The notes under the pieces were generated by a model. It saw only the letters and a list, made by a program, of their open reading frames with translations, was not told where the DNA came from and searched no databases. From Thermanaerovibrio velox DSM 12556 (GTDB lineage: Bacteria; Synergistota; Synergistia; Synergistales; Synergistaceae), in NCBI RefSeq assembly GCF_000237825.1, contig NZ_CM001377.1:1762276-1826275 (forward strand): 64,000 nt of DNA. The letters are read 5' to 3'. Shown piece by piece: positions 34,615 through 43,295 of the stretch. The stretch's first letter is position 1. Every line of letters begins with the position of its first letter. The translations under genes were made by a program, and so were the position numbers.

Positions 34615-35904
34615 TCACTTTAAAAGGGCCGCCAAGGGATTGGCCGCCGCCACCATGCCCAATCCCCACAGGACCGTCAGCCCGGCGGGGACGATGCAGT
34701 GCCGGAGCACCCTGAAGTAGTCCTCCTCACCGGCCACCTGGGCGGCGAAAATGCCCGCCAACGCGGTGGGTGGCATGAGGTCCCCGAGCCCCGCGAGCAG
34801 CGCCAGGGCGCTGGACACCACTACCTGATCCTTGCCCAACAGGGCCAGCACGAAAGGAACCCCCAGCACCGACGCGGAACCGAAGGCGGAGACCGCGCCG
34901 AACAAGGGTATGCTTATCCCCATGACCGGATACAGCAGCGCCAAGGGCACCGCAAGACATGAGACCACCAAGAAACCCCTAACCCCCGTGAGGGTCATTA
35001 TCTGGATGAACATGCCGACCCCCATGAGTATCCCCAACACCGGCATGGCATCCCTCACCGCCTCCCGGGCCACCGAAAGGGGGTTGGACCTGCGGCCCAC
35101 CAGGAAGGCCGCCCCGGAGGCCAAGAGGAACTGCAGGGGCATCCCAAGGCTCAAAACCCCCTTGAACAGGCTCTCCAGCCCCATAAGGCCCACCAGAACC
35201 CCGAAGGGCAGGAAGAGGAGGGGAGTCAAAGGCACCTCCTCCATGGCCCTAAGCTTCGCCTCAAGCTCCTCGGACTCCCCCTGGAACCCCTTGAGGTGGG
35301 GCAGCAAGAGCCAAAGGGAGGACAACACCGCCAACGGCACGGTGGCGAAGAGAAGGGGCCGGGTGAAACCGACGTAGGGCATGTCTATCCCGCCCCCTAT
35401 TATCATCACCGGTATGTCTATGGGAGGGGCTATCATGCCGTATATGGCCCCCATGGCGATGGCCGCCGCCCCCTTCGCCTTGGGAACCCCCAAGCTCACT
35501 AAAACCGGCGCCACCAAGGCCCCGGTGGTGAGGCAGCTGGCGGTGGAGGAACCGGTGATCATCCCGGGAAGCATTATCAAAAGGGTCACCGCAACGCACA
35601 GAAGAACCGGATGGCCCTTAAAACGCCTCACCGTCCAGGCCGCCAGGGAGTCCAAAAGTCCGCACCCCTGGACCGCCTTCATGAAGATCATCGCGCAGGC
35701 TATTATCAGCACCGTGTCCAGGTAGCCGAACATACCCTCCACAAGGTGCCTCACCGGAAGGCCGAAGCCGCCGAAGAGCGCCCCCGCCACTGAGGCCAAC
35801 CCCATGGCGATGGATATGGGGAGCTTGAGACGAAAGGCCCCCAGGGCGAAGGTGCCGACCATCAAGACCGCCAAGGCCCCCTCGGGCCAGAACCAGCTTC
35901 CCAT
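34615..35904 (-). CDS. TRAP-type large permease-like transporter
   Basis: This 429-residue integral membrane protein has about 12 helices and resembles DctM, the large subunit of TRAP carriers, within the ion transporter superfamily. Two inverted halves carry the pattern of a small-residue re-entrant loop and a proline-rich bend: GMITGSSTASCLTTGALVAPVL with MIAPPIDIPVM in the first, and FGSASVLGVPF with GDLMPPTALAGIFAA in the second. No DctP or DctQ gene is next to it; instead there are an exported protein of unknown function upstream and a 47-residue peptide downstream. A substrate of acyl or glutamyl amino acids is suggested by the hydrolase neighbours only. Confidence 0.8.
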   Translation of the reverse strand: MGSWFWPEGALAVLMVGTFALGAFRLKLPISIAMGLASVAGALFGGFGLPVRHLVEGMFGYLDTVLIIACAMIFMKAVQGCGLLDSLAAWTVRRFKGHPVLLCVAVTLLIMLPGMITGSSTASCLTTGALVAPVLVSLGVPKAKGAAAIAMGAIYGMIAPPIDIPVMIIGGGIDMPYVGFTRPLLFATVPLAVLSSLWLLLPHLKGFQGESEELEAKLRAMEEVPLTPLLFLPFGVLVGLMGLESLFKGVLSLGMPLQFLLASGAAFLVGRRSNPLSVAREAVRDAMPVLGILMGVGMFIQIMTLTGVRGFLVVSCLAVPLALLYPVMGISIPLFGAVSAFGSASVLGVPFVLALLGKDQVVVSSALALLAGLGDLMPPTALAGIFAAQVAGEEDYFRVLRHCIVPAGLTVLWGLGMVAAANPLAALLK

Positions 35905-35908
35905 GGGA

Positions 35909-36496
35909 CTACTTGGACACCCCCCAGGCGGAAAGCTGGGCCATCATCGGACCCGTCACCGCCTGGATGGCCTCAACCTCCACCACCTTAACCCCCTTGG
36001 GGGCCAGCTTGGTCATAAGACCGTCGTCGTTGCCCCCCTTCACCACTATCACCCCGTCCGCCTTAGGCACCGCCGCCCCAGCCAGGTAGTCCGTAAGCTC
36101 CCCTCGCCTGCCCTTGCCTCCCACGTGCATCACCAGGATCTTGACCTTCTTGCCCCGGGCAGAATCCAGAAGCTCCTTAACCCGGTCCCGCTCCTGCTCC
36201 TTGTCTATGCCCGCGGCCCCAAGACCCTTCATGCTCCCCCCAACCACGGCTATGAGCACCTTGTGGTCCTTCTGAATATCCTGGGGCTTCATCATGGCCT
36301 CGTAGCTGCACTCCAGACCGGCCTTCTTGAGAAGCACCCGCACCATCATGGCATCCGGGCTCTGGCCCACCGAGGTGACCGCCACCTGGGCCGCCAGGGC
36401 GCTTGATACCCCAAGGCACAAACCCCATACCATGGCCGCCGATACGGCACACAGGACCAAAGAACGCCTTACGCCGCCACGAAAAACGAACAAGAT
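35909..36496 (-). CDS. Exported protein of unknown function beside the TRAP-like permease
   Basis: The product (about 195 residues) has a signal peptide (RRSLVLCAVSAAMVWGLCLGVSSALAA) and a mature Rossmann-like part with conserved-looking features: VTSVGQSPDAMMVRVLLKKAGL, LIAVVGGSMKGLGAAGIDKEQE, ILVMHVGGKGRRGEL and GVIVVKGGNDDG. I recall similar Synergistetes proteins filed under a DUF number (possibly DUF6305), without known function. The TTG at 36496 has GGGGAGG 9 bases upstream, better than the ATG at 36514. It ends 4 bases before the permease start, so it may be the substrate-binding partner of the permease. Confidence 0.7.
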   Translation of the reverse strand: MLFVFRGGVRRSLVLCAVSAAMVWGLCLGVSSALAAQVAVTSVGQSPDAMMVRVLLKKAGLECSYEAMMKPQDIQKDHKVLIAVVGGSMKGLGAAGIDKEQERDRVKELLDSARGKKVKILVMHVGGKGRRGELTDYLAGAAVPKADGVIVVKGGNDDGLMTKLAPKGVKVVEVEAIQAVTGPMMAQLSAWGVSK

Positions 36497-36663
36497 AAAC
36501 CGCCTCCCCATCAGGACTTGGGATCTGCAAGGCCCGCAAAGGCCGGACATCCCAAGAAAATCCTAGGGGAGGCGGTCCGCAAGGAGAAGGGGTTAATATC
36601 TTTTTTCTATCCCCTATTCATCGCGCCGCTGAAGCGCTGAACCTGGAGACCGGAGTTCAAGGG

Positions 36664-37392
36664 TTAATCACACAAGGGACCACCACACAGAAGAACCCTG
36701 TCGGTGAAGGGATCGAAGAACCTGGTCCCGCAGCCCCGGGATACGATCCTCATTAGCGCCTGGGGGCTCTTGACGGACCTGCCCAGCACGGCGCTGACGG
36801 AGGTTTCCTTGTACACATCCCAGCAAAGGGGCGCCGAGGGCCCCGCCACCCAGCAATCCCTGGCGAGCTCCACGAACCTCTCCCAGGTGCCGTTCACTAT
36901 GGCGCTGGCGGAAAGCACCACCAGGTCGCACCGGGAGGCCATGTCCAAGGCCTCCTTGTCATCCAGCCCACCGCATCGGTGATGGTCCGCGAAGAATACC
37001 TTGGCATCCAGGGCCACCAGCTTGTTCTCCAAGGGCTCCATGCGCCCCACCATGAGCACCTCAGCCCCCGGCTCCACCCGGGGGATGGCTCCGCTAAGCT
37101 CCCCCTCCACGGGAAGCAGTCCGTTGGCCACCGCAAGGGCCACCGCCCTGTCCCCGGGACACCGGGAGGAGCTCAACCCCAGGGCCTCCGCGGCATCCAC
37201 CGGGAGGGACGACAGGATCGCCGAGGCCTCCTCCTCGGGCATCACCATATCGGAGAACGAGTACGCCAGCCCCACCCTTCCGTTGTCCAGTAGCGCGGCG
37301 GTGTACCTAACCCCCCTAACCACCTCAAGGACCATCCTGCCCGACGCCTTAGCGCAAGCCAGATCCCAAAGCCGCTTGTCAAGGCTGCCCAT
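36664..37392 (-). CDS. DUF364-family protein (putative heavy-metal chelation domain)
   Basis: The product from the ATG at 37392 (GGAGGTGG upstream) has 242 residues. The C-terminal half matches the DUF364 pattern: EVLMVGRMEPL, FFADHH, CDLVVLSASAIVNGTWERFVELA, VAGPSAPLCWDVYKET. The family is predicted to bind metal and is often near molybdenum, nickel or iron transport genes; its function is unproven. Several cysteines are present, including CGTRF and LCGGPLC at the C-terminus. It is transcribed away from the MCP-SBP gene and precedes the exported unknown protein by about 170 bases. Confidence 0.78.
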   Translation of the reverse strand: MGSLDKRLWDLACAKASGRMVLEVVRGVRYTAALLDNGRVGLAYSFSDMVMPEEEASAILSSLPVDAAEALGLSSSRCPGDRAVALAVANGLLPVEGELSGAIPRVEPGAEVLMVGRMEPLENKLVALDAKVFFADHHRCGGLDDKEALDMASRCDLVVLSASAIVNGTWERFVELARDCWVAGPSAPLCWDVYKETSVSAVLGRSVKSPQALMRIVSRGCGTRFFDPFTDRVLLCGGPLCD

Positions 37393-37552
37393 GAAAAACC
37401 CACCTCCATAAGCATTCCGCCTCAAAATCCAGTCTGCCACCCCGTCGGGACAACAGGATACGGTGATTATTATAAGGATAATCGAGCACAATGTTCCATC
37501 TATTTACTAGAATATCAAGAAATATGTACTGTTTTTAATGGAGGTGTAACCG

Positions 37553-39208
37553 ATGAGACCAAACCAACCCTTGCCTCCCGAGGGGGATTTCATAACCGAC
37601 CTTGGGGGGATAGAGCTTGGCATTGAGGACCTGGCGGGGGCCATGGATGTGTTATCCGCTTCCATATCCTCCATAGAGGAGGAGTCCTCCCGGGTGGCAA
37701 GGGCGGGGGAGGAGATGAACCTATACGCCCAGGAGATGCTGAAGGAGCTGGGGGACAGCGCCAGGGAGGCGAAGAGGTCCATGGAGGAGATGAGGTGGGC
37801 CCTCGAGATCGGTCTTAAGGTCCAGGAGGAGGCCCAGAGGGACCGGGACAGGCTCCGCAGCACCGCCGAGGCGGTCAACGCCATGGTGAGGTCCGCGGAG
37901 TCCGTGGCGGACTCCATAGGGCGCATAACCCAGGTGCTGGGGAACATAGCGGACATAACCACCCACATAACCGCCATAGCCAAGCAGACCAAGCTGCTCT
38001 CCCTCAACGCCTCCATAGGGGCGGAACGGGCTGGAGAGCACGGCAGGGGTTTCGCGGTGGTGGCGGAGGAGGTGCGCAAGCTGGCCGCCAGGACCAGCGA
38101 GGCGGCATCCAAGATAAGCGACCTCGCGTCCTCCAGCAGGGCAATAGGGCAGGAGGCGTCGGAGAACATCGACCGGGCCCTCAACCTATCCAGGAACGCC
38201 TCGGACCGGGCGGAGGCCACCATGGAGGACCTTAAGGACATGTTCGACTCCCTTTCCCACATAGGCTCCTCCCTCCGGCTGGGGGCGGAAGGGGCGGCAA
38301 AACAGCACGAAAGGGCCGAGAGGATGTCTAAGAAGGCCCGGATCATGGCGGACAGGGCGGAAGAGCAGGCGGGGCGGCTCAAGAGGGTGGACGGCAAGAT
38401 CAAGGAGAACCGGATGATCATGGACTCGGTCCCCTCAAGGCTCCAAGGGGCGGAAGCGGCCCTTACGAGGCTCCACGGGTCATTGGGGGCCCAGGACGGG
38501 GGGGTGCCCTCCATCGGCTCCATAAAGGAGCGGGGGGTGCTCCTGCTGGGCATAGAGACCGACGACTTCGGGAAGTTCCACTGGTGGGAGGGTGATTCCC
38601 CAAGGGGACTGGACGTGGACCTCGGGGAGGCCATCGCACGACGCATGGGGGTTGGCCTTAAATGGGTGCCAATGGCATGGGGATCCGGAGAACCGGGGAC
38701 CATAACCGGCACTTGGACCCGGGGAAGCTTCGAGGGCTTCGACTTCCTGTGCAGCACCGCCACGAAGCTGCCGGAGCGGCTTAAGCTCTGCACCTTCTCC
38801 AGGAGCTACTTCCAGAGCGGACAGAGCGTGGTGGTCCCGGACAGCTCCCCGGTGGAATCGCTGCTTGACCTCAAGGGGCTCAAGGTGGCGGTTACCAGGG
38901 GTGCAACCAGCGAGAAAGCCGCCAGGGAGAAGCTCAAGGGCTCAACCATAGTTCCGCTTCCCACCGCCCAGGATGAGGCGAAGGCCCTTAGGAAATGCGA
39001 GGTGGACGCGCTGGTGGTGGACCGGCCGGTGGCCTGGGCCTTCCTCAAGGAGAACCCGGGATGGCGGGAGCTCAACGTGTCCCTGTCGGTGGAGAACTTC
39101 GGGCTGGTGATGCCCAAGGGTATCTCCACGGCCCTCAAGGTCCTGGTGGACCAGGTGGTCCTGGCGGAGCGGGACAACCTGAGGAGGAAGTACTTCGGAA
39201 CCAATTAA
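37553..39208 (+). CDS. Soluble chemoreceptor fused to a type-3 solute-binding domain
   Basis: This 551-residue protein has no membrane helix and no signal peptide. Residues 1-310 are a long coiled coil holding the MCP signalling tip ([32 protein letters not shown], near 147-178, quoted in parts: [22 protein letters not shown]). Residues about 322-551 look like a complete SBP_bac_3 domain: [77 protein letters not shown] and [15 protein letters not shown]. The usual binding protein is extracytoplasmic, so a cytosolic amino-acid-sensing receptor is inferred. GGAGGTGT lies 6 bases upstream of the ATG. Confidence 0.88.
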   Translation: MRPNQPLPPEGDFITDLGGIELGIEDLAGAMDVLSASISSIEEESSRVARAGEEMNLYAQEMLKELGDSAREAKRSMEEMRWALEIGLKVQEEAQRDRDRLRSTAEAVNAMVRSAESVADSIGRITQVLGNIADITTHITAIAKQTKLLSLNASIGAERAGEHGRGFAVVAEEVRKLAARTSEAASKISDLASSSRAIGQEASENIDRALNLSRNASDRAEATMEDLKDMFDSLSHIGSSLRLGAEGAAKQHERAERMSKKARIMADRAEEQAGRLKRVDGKIKENRMIMDSVPSRLQGAEAALTRLHGSLGAQDGGVPSIGSIKERGVLLLGIETDDFGKFHWWEGDSPRGLDVDLGEAIARRMGVGLKWVPMAWGSGEPGTITGTWTRGSFEGFDFLCSTATKLPERLKLCTFSRSYFQSGQSVVVPDSSPVESLLDLKGLKVAVTRGATSEKAAREKLKGSTIVPLPTAQDEAKALRKCEVDALVVDRPVAWAFLKENPGWRELNVSLSVENFGLVMPKGISTALKVLVDQVVLAERDNLRRKYFGTN

Positions 39209-39224
39209 GCCCCGTGTTGTGCCC

Positions 39225-40382
39225 TCATGATAGGACCGCCCGGGCGATCCGCATGGCGGCCCCCCGGTTAAGGTTGGTCATCTCCCTGAAGGCCTCCAAC
39301 ATGGGGGCCTTCCTCTCCGGGTAGGCCAGGAGCTCCGCCGCCGCCCTAGCCAGATCCCGGGGCTCCAAAGACCCTATCAGCTCCGGCACCACCGGACGTC
39401 CCGCCAGGCGGTTGGGGAGGCTCACAAACGGCAGATTCCTCACCTTGCGGGAAACCAGGGCGACCTTAAGCTGCCTTAACCCCCATAGCCCCCAGGGGAT
39501 CAACCCCAAAAGGCCGTCCAGGGGGATCTCCCAGGCCCGGTTGAGGGGCAGCACCACCAGGAGCGGGACCCCCAACGCCGCGGCCTGAAGGTTGTTCGTG
39601 CCGGGAAAGCCCACCCAAAGCGCCGGGTTCCCCGGAAGGGCCCCATCCCAGGTCACCCGCATCCGGAACGTCACCCCCGGGCGGGACACGCGGACCCATG
39701 AGGGCCTATGGGCCCCTTCCGGGTTACCAACAGATCCAAGCACCCCCAAGACCACCTGGGGATCCAGCGTGGGGGCTATGGGGAAGACCGGGGTGATCTG
39801 GGGCAGGGCCTTCACCATCTCAGACGCCGCCTCCACCATGAATGGCAGGCCGTTCACCGCCTCAAAGGGTCGGCTGCCGCACATGAAGACCACCGGCACC
39901 CCCTCCACCGCCCCGCAGGAGGGGGGAAGGGCGTCAAACACCGGCCAGCCCACCAGGACCGCACGGCCCCCTTGGGCCCGTATGGCCTCATCCATCTCTG
40001 CGCTCGGCACCAGGTGCTTCCTGATCCCCTTGACCGTCCGGCCCCGGCCGATGTAGGCGTCCACGGGACATCCCATCAGCCGCCCCAGGAGCACCGCCAG
40101 CTTCACATCCCCCCCAAGCCTCAAAAGCCTGACCTCCCCAGGGCCATCTCTCCAAGGACGCTCCCGGAGGAACCTCCCCAATGGGTACACCCTGTCCGCC
40201 ACCCGACGGGCGGCCTCAGCCTCCCCGCCGCTGGCGTACTGACAGGGAGGTATGACCGCGGTCAAGGACACGTCCCCCAGGGACCTCAAGGCCGCCGCCA
40301 CCGGGGCAGCCCATCCCATCAGCTCCCCCGGGGAGTTCACCAGCATGTGGACCTGCCAGCTCAACGAAGCACCACCATTCAT
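39225..40382 (-). CDS. LpxB-like glycosyltransferase-fold protein
   Basis: This 385-residue protein resembles lipid-A-disaccharide synthase (GT-B fold). The N-terminus MLVNSPGELMGWAAPVAAAL matches the SAGEPSGD-type loop of LpxB, and the C-terminal half has FPGTNNLQAAALGVPLLVVLPLN and NRLAGRPVVPELIG, the nucleotide-sugar-binding and acceptor patterns. The divergence from canonical LpxB (NSPGE instead of SAGE) puts it in the 'LpxB-related' group, whose role is not established. The cell envelope is probably diderm. The start is uncertain, with no strong ribosome site. It is convergent with the MCP-SBP gene. Confidence 0.72.
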   Translation of the reverse strand: MNGGASLSWQVHMLVNSPGELMGWAAPVAAALRSLGDVSLTAVIPPCQYASGGEAEAARRVADRVYPLGRFLRERPWRDGPGEVRLLRLGGDVKLAVLLGRLMGCPVDAYIGRGRTVKGIRKHLVPSAEMDEAIRAQGGRAVLVGWPVFDALPPSCGAVEGVPVVFMCGSRPFEAVNGLPFMVEAASEMVKALPQITPVFPIAPTLDPQVVLGVLGSVGNPEGAHRPSWVRVSRPGVTFRMRVTWDGALPGNPALWVGFPGTNNLQAAALGVPLLVVLPLNRAWEIPLDGLLGLIPWGLWGLRQLKVALVSRKVRNLPFVSLPNRLAGRPVVPELIGSLEPRDLARAAAELLAYPERKAPMLEAFREMTNLNRGAAMRIARAVLS

Positions 40383-40439
40383 GATAAAATAAGCGTTCAA
40401 CGGTCACTTAGATTATAGGCCACCAGGAGGCGTCTTCAG

Positions 40440-40667
40440 TTGTTCCTCATCTTAAGTTCCAAGGATGTAGTTTGGGCCCCCCGGGTGGTGGCCCTCATAA
40501 GAAGCCCCGGCGGCACCTCGGTGCACCTCAAGGACCGGGGGGTTTTGGAGAGCCATCTCAGCCCCGCATCGATCCTCCGGCGCTCCACGGAGCTGGGGCT
40601 TGTGGTTGAGGGGCTGGAGGAAGCGCCCAAAGGGGCCTCTGACAAGAAGAAGGAGAGAGAGCGATGA
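40440..40667 (+). CDS. remB: RemB/DUF370-like small protein upstream of gyrB
   Basis: This 75-residue protein starts at a TTG with AGGAGG about 12 bases upstream and ends in a 4-base overlap (ATGA) with gyrB. The first residues (LFLILSSKDVVWAPRVVALI) follow the DUF370 pattern of the RemA/RemB regulators, in which a short strand FLHIG..DVV is followed by a helix. In Firmicutes the gene (yaaB) sits in the same place before gyrB. The similarity is short; the call depends strongly on this position. Confidence 0.65.
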   Translation: MFLILSSKDVVWAPRVVALIRSPGGTSVHLKDRGVLESHLSPASILRRSTELGLVVEGLEEAPKGASDKKKERER

Positions 40668-42574
40668 ACGCACCGGTTTCTCAGTACACCGCCAAGGACA
40701 TACAGGTACTCGAGGGGCTATCGGCGGTAAGGAAACGGCCCGGCATGTACATAGGGGACCAGGGCCAGCGGGGGCTTCACCACCTGGTCTACGAGGTGGT
40801 GGACAACGCCATCGACGAGGCCATGGCGGGGTTCTGCGACACCATACAGGTCACGGTCCACCCGGACGGAAGCGTTTCCGTGGAGGACAACGGCCGGGGC
40901 ATACCGACCGAGATGCACCCCACCATGGGCAGGCCCGCGGCGGAGGTGGTCTTGACGGTGCTTCATGCGGGTGCCAAGTTCGACAAGAAGGCCTATCAGG
41001 TCTCGGGAGGTCTCCACGGGGTGGGCGTATCGGTGGTGAACGCCCTGTCCGAATGGCTGGAGGTCACCATTTGGCGGAACCGCAAGGAACACCGGCAGAG
41101 CTACCGCCGGGGGGTGCCGGTGACGGACCTTGTGATCGGGGAGGACACGGACAAGCGGGGCACCCGGGTGCACTTCATGCCCGACGGGGAGATCTTCTCC
41201 ACCCTGGAGTTCTCGTCCGACGTGCTTTTAGGGCGCCTGAGGGAGCTGGCGTTCCTAAACCCCGGGGTCACCATAATCTTCACGGATCTGCGGCAGAACC
41301 CGCCGCTTGAGCGGAAGCTACACTTCGAGGGGGGCATCGCGTCATTCGTGGAGTACCTCAACCGGGGCAAGGAGGTCCTCTTCAAGCCCCCCATGGTGGT
41401 GAAGGGGGAGAAGGACGGGGTCATAGTTGAGGTGGCCCTTCAGTACAACGACACGTACCTGGAGCGGATCTTCGCCTTCGCGAACCTGATCAACACCGTG
41501 GAGGGGGGAACCCACGTCTCGGGCTTCCGGACCGCCCTCACCCGCATAATAAACGACCAGGCCAGGAAGGAGAAGCTCCTCAAGGACAAGGACCCCAACT
41601 TCTCCGGCGACGACCTCAAGGAGGGGCTCACGGCGGTCATATCGGTGAAGCTTTTGGAGCCCCAGTTTGAGGGGCAGACCAAGACCAAACTTGGGAACGG
41701 GGACGTGAAGGGGATCGTGGACTCCGTGGTCTACGAGGGTCTCAAGGTTCTTCTGGAGGACCAGCCCCAGGTGCTGCGCCCGGTGGTGGAGAAGGCGGTG
41801 AAGGCCCGGCAGGCCCGGGAGGCGGCGAAGAAGGCCCGGGACCTGGTGCGCCGCAAGTCCGCCATGAGCGGCATGGACCTTCCGGGGAAGCTGGCGGACT
41901 GCTCGAACCGTAAGCCCGAGGAGTGCGAGCTCTACATAGTGGAGGGGGACTCCGCAGGGGGAAGCGCCAAGATGGGGCGGGACCGGTCCTTTCAGGCCAT
42001 ACTCCCCTTAAGGGGGAAGATCCTCAACGTGGAGAAGGCCCGGCTGGACAAGATCTTGTCCAACGACCAGGTGCGCACCATAATCCAGGCCCTGGGATGC
42101 GGGGTTGGGGACGAGTTCGACTACTCCAAGCTCCGGTACCACAAGATATTCCTCATGGCGGACGCGGACGTGGACGGGGCCCACATAAGGACCCTGCTCC
42201 TCACCCTGTTCTTCCGCTACATGCCCCAGATAATAGAGAACGGGCATCTCTACGTGGCCCAGCCGCCCCTCTACCGGGTTCAGGAGGGAAGGAACGTGCA
42301 CTACTGCTACTCCGACCGGGAGCTCCGGGAGCTCATGCAGCGCCTATCGGGCAAGAAGGCGTCGGTGCAGCGCTACAAGGGGCTCGGGGAGATGAACCCG
42401 GAGCAGCTCTGGGAGACCACCATGGACCCCGCCAACCGGGTCATAAAGCGGGTGGAGGTGGAGGACGCGGTCCTGGCGGACGAGCTGTTCAGCATCCTCA
42501 TGGGGGACGCGGTGGGCCCCCGGCGGGAGTTCATCGAAGCCCACGCCAAGGAAGTCCGGAACCTGGACGTTTAG
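40664..42574 (+). CDS. gyrB: DNA gyrase subunit B
   Basis: GyrB is the ATPase subunit of gyrase, which introduces negative supercoils. The 636 residues contain the GHKL ATPase domain (KRPGMYIGD, EVVDNAIDEAMAGFC, DNGRGIPTEMHP, GGLHGVGVSVVNALS), the transducer domain (GFRTALTR), and the TOPRIM domain with EGDSAGGSAKMGRDRSFQAILPLRGK and DADVDGAHI. The C-terminal tail has KGLGEMNPEQLWETTMDP. The length matches short bacterial GyrB. It is coupled to the RemB-like gene and ends at a strong hairpin. Confidence 0.97.
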   Translation: MNAPVSQYTAKDIQVLEGLSAVRKRPGMYIGDQGQRGLHHLVYEVVDNAIDEAMAGFCDTIQVTVHPDGSVSVEDNGRGIPTEMHPTMGRPAAEVVLTVLHAGAKFDKKAYQVSGGLHGVGVSVVNALSEWLEVTIWRNRKEHRQSYRRGVPVTDLVIGEDTDKRGTRVHFMPDGEIFSTLEFSSDVLLGRLRELAFLNPGVTIIFTDLRQNPPLERKLHFEGGIASFVEYLNRGKEVLFKPPMVVKGEKDGVIVEVALQYNDTYLERIFAFANLINTVEGGTHVSGFRTALTRIINDQARKEKLLKDKDPNFSGDDLKEGLTAVISVKLLEPQFEGQTKTKLGNGDVKGIVDSVVYEGLKVLLEDQPQVLRPVVEKAVKARQAREAAKKARDLVRRKSAMSGMDLPGKLADCSNRKPEECELYIVEGDSAGGSAKMGRDRSFQAILPLRGKILNVEKARLDKILSNDQVRTIIQALGCGVGDEFDYSKLRYHKIFLMADADVDGAHIRTLLLTLFFRYMPQIIENGHLYVAQPPLYRVQEGRNVHYCYSDRELRELMQRLSGKKASVQRYKGLGEMNPEQLWETTMDPANRVIKRVEVEDAVLADELFSILMGDAVGPRREFIEAHAKEVRNLDV

Positions 42575-42581
42575 CATCTTC

Positions 42582-42621
42582 AACGGGGCCCCCGGGGAAG
42601 CTCTCCCCGGGGGCCCCGTTA
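42582..42621. terminator. Terminator between gyrB and the Lrp-type regulator
   Basis: A near-perfect 17-bp GC-rich stem (AACGGGGCCCCCGGGGA / TCCCCGGGGGCCCCGTT) with a short loop lies between convergent genes. Confidence 0.75.
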
Positions 42622-42648
42622 TACCGACCCACAGGACCAGGTGCTGCC

Positions 42649-43122
42649 CTAAGGCCTCTCCCTGGGAGGGGTCACCCTGCCGCTGCCCCCCATGACGGGC
42701 AGCACGATCGATGTGACTATCCGGCCGTGCTGGGACAGCTTTGTCAACAGCTCCTGCAGGAACTCCATGGAGGGTATGAGGGCCTCCATGTAGAAGTCGT
42801 TGGAGCCGGTCACGCTCCAGCAGCGGATGACCTCCGGCACCTCCTCCAGGGCCTTCATCACCACGTGGTCCGGGTTGTTGTACACCGACGACACCGCCAA
42901 CATCACCCGGAACGAGTAACCCACCTTCCTGGGGTTCACCACCGCCCGATAACCCTCTATTATCCCCTCCTCCTCCATCCGCCTCACCCGCTCGATAACC
43001 GCCGGCGTGGAGAGCCCAACCCGGCGCCCCAGCTCCTTGTAGGATATCCGGCAGTTCTCCTGCAGAACCTCCAGTATCCTCCACCCCGTGGGGTCCAAAA
43101 GCTTGCTGCAGTCAGAGCTCAT
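42649..43122 (-). CDS. Lrp/AsnC family transcriptional regulator
   Basis: This 157-residue protein from the ATG at 43122 (GAGGTGG 9 bases upstream) has an N-terminal helix-turn-helix (LDPTGWRILEVLQENCRISYKELGRRVGLSTPAVIERVRRMEEEGII) and a C-terminal RAM ligand-binding domain (VPEVIRCWSVTGSNDFYMEALIPSM). Lrp proteins sense amino acids and usually control their own gene and neighbours. It is divergent from the AGCS amino-acid symporter, its likely target. An inverted repeat ATAAAA-N8-TTTTAT lies in the shared upstream region. Confidence 0.92.
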   Translation of the reverse strand: MSSDCSKLLDPTGWRILEVLQENCRISYKELGRRVGLSTPAVIERVRRMEEEGIIEGYRAVVNPRKVGYSFRVMLAVSSVYNNPDHVVMKALEEVPEVIRCWSVTGSNDFYMEALIPSMEFLQELLTKLSQHGRIVTSIVLPVMGGSGRVTPPRERP

Positions 43123-43295
43123 CCGGCAAGCCACCTCATAACATGCGTAAAGTATTTAATAAAACCACCTAATTTTATCACCTACGGGAGACCTTGCGGC
43201 TAAAACCCATCATTCCACAGAAAACCTGGGTTTGATAACCTGTGGCGCAAGTAAACCCAGGGGGAAGACCGGGGATGCAGAAGGGGGTTGAGCAA

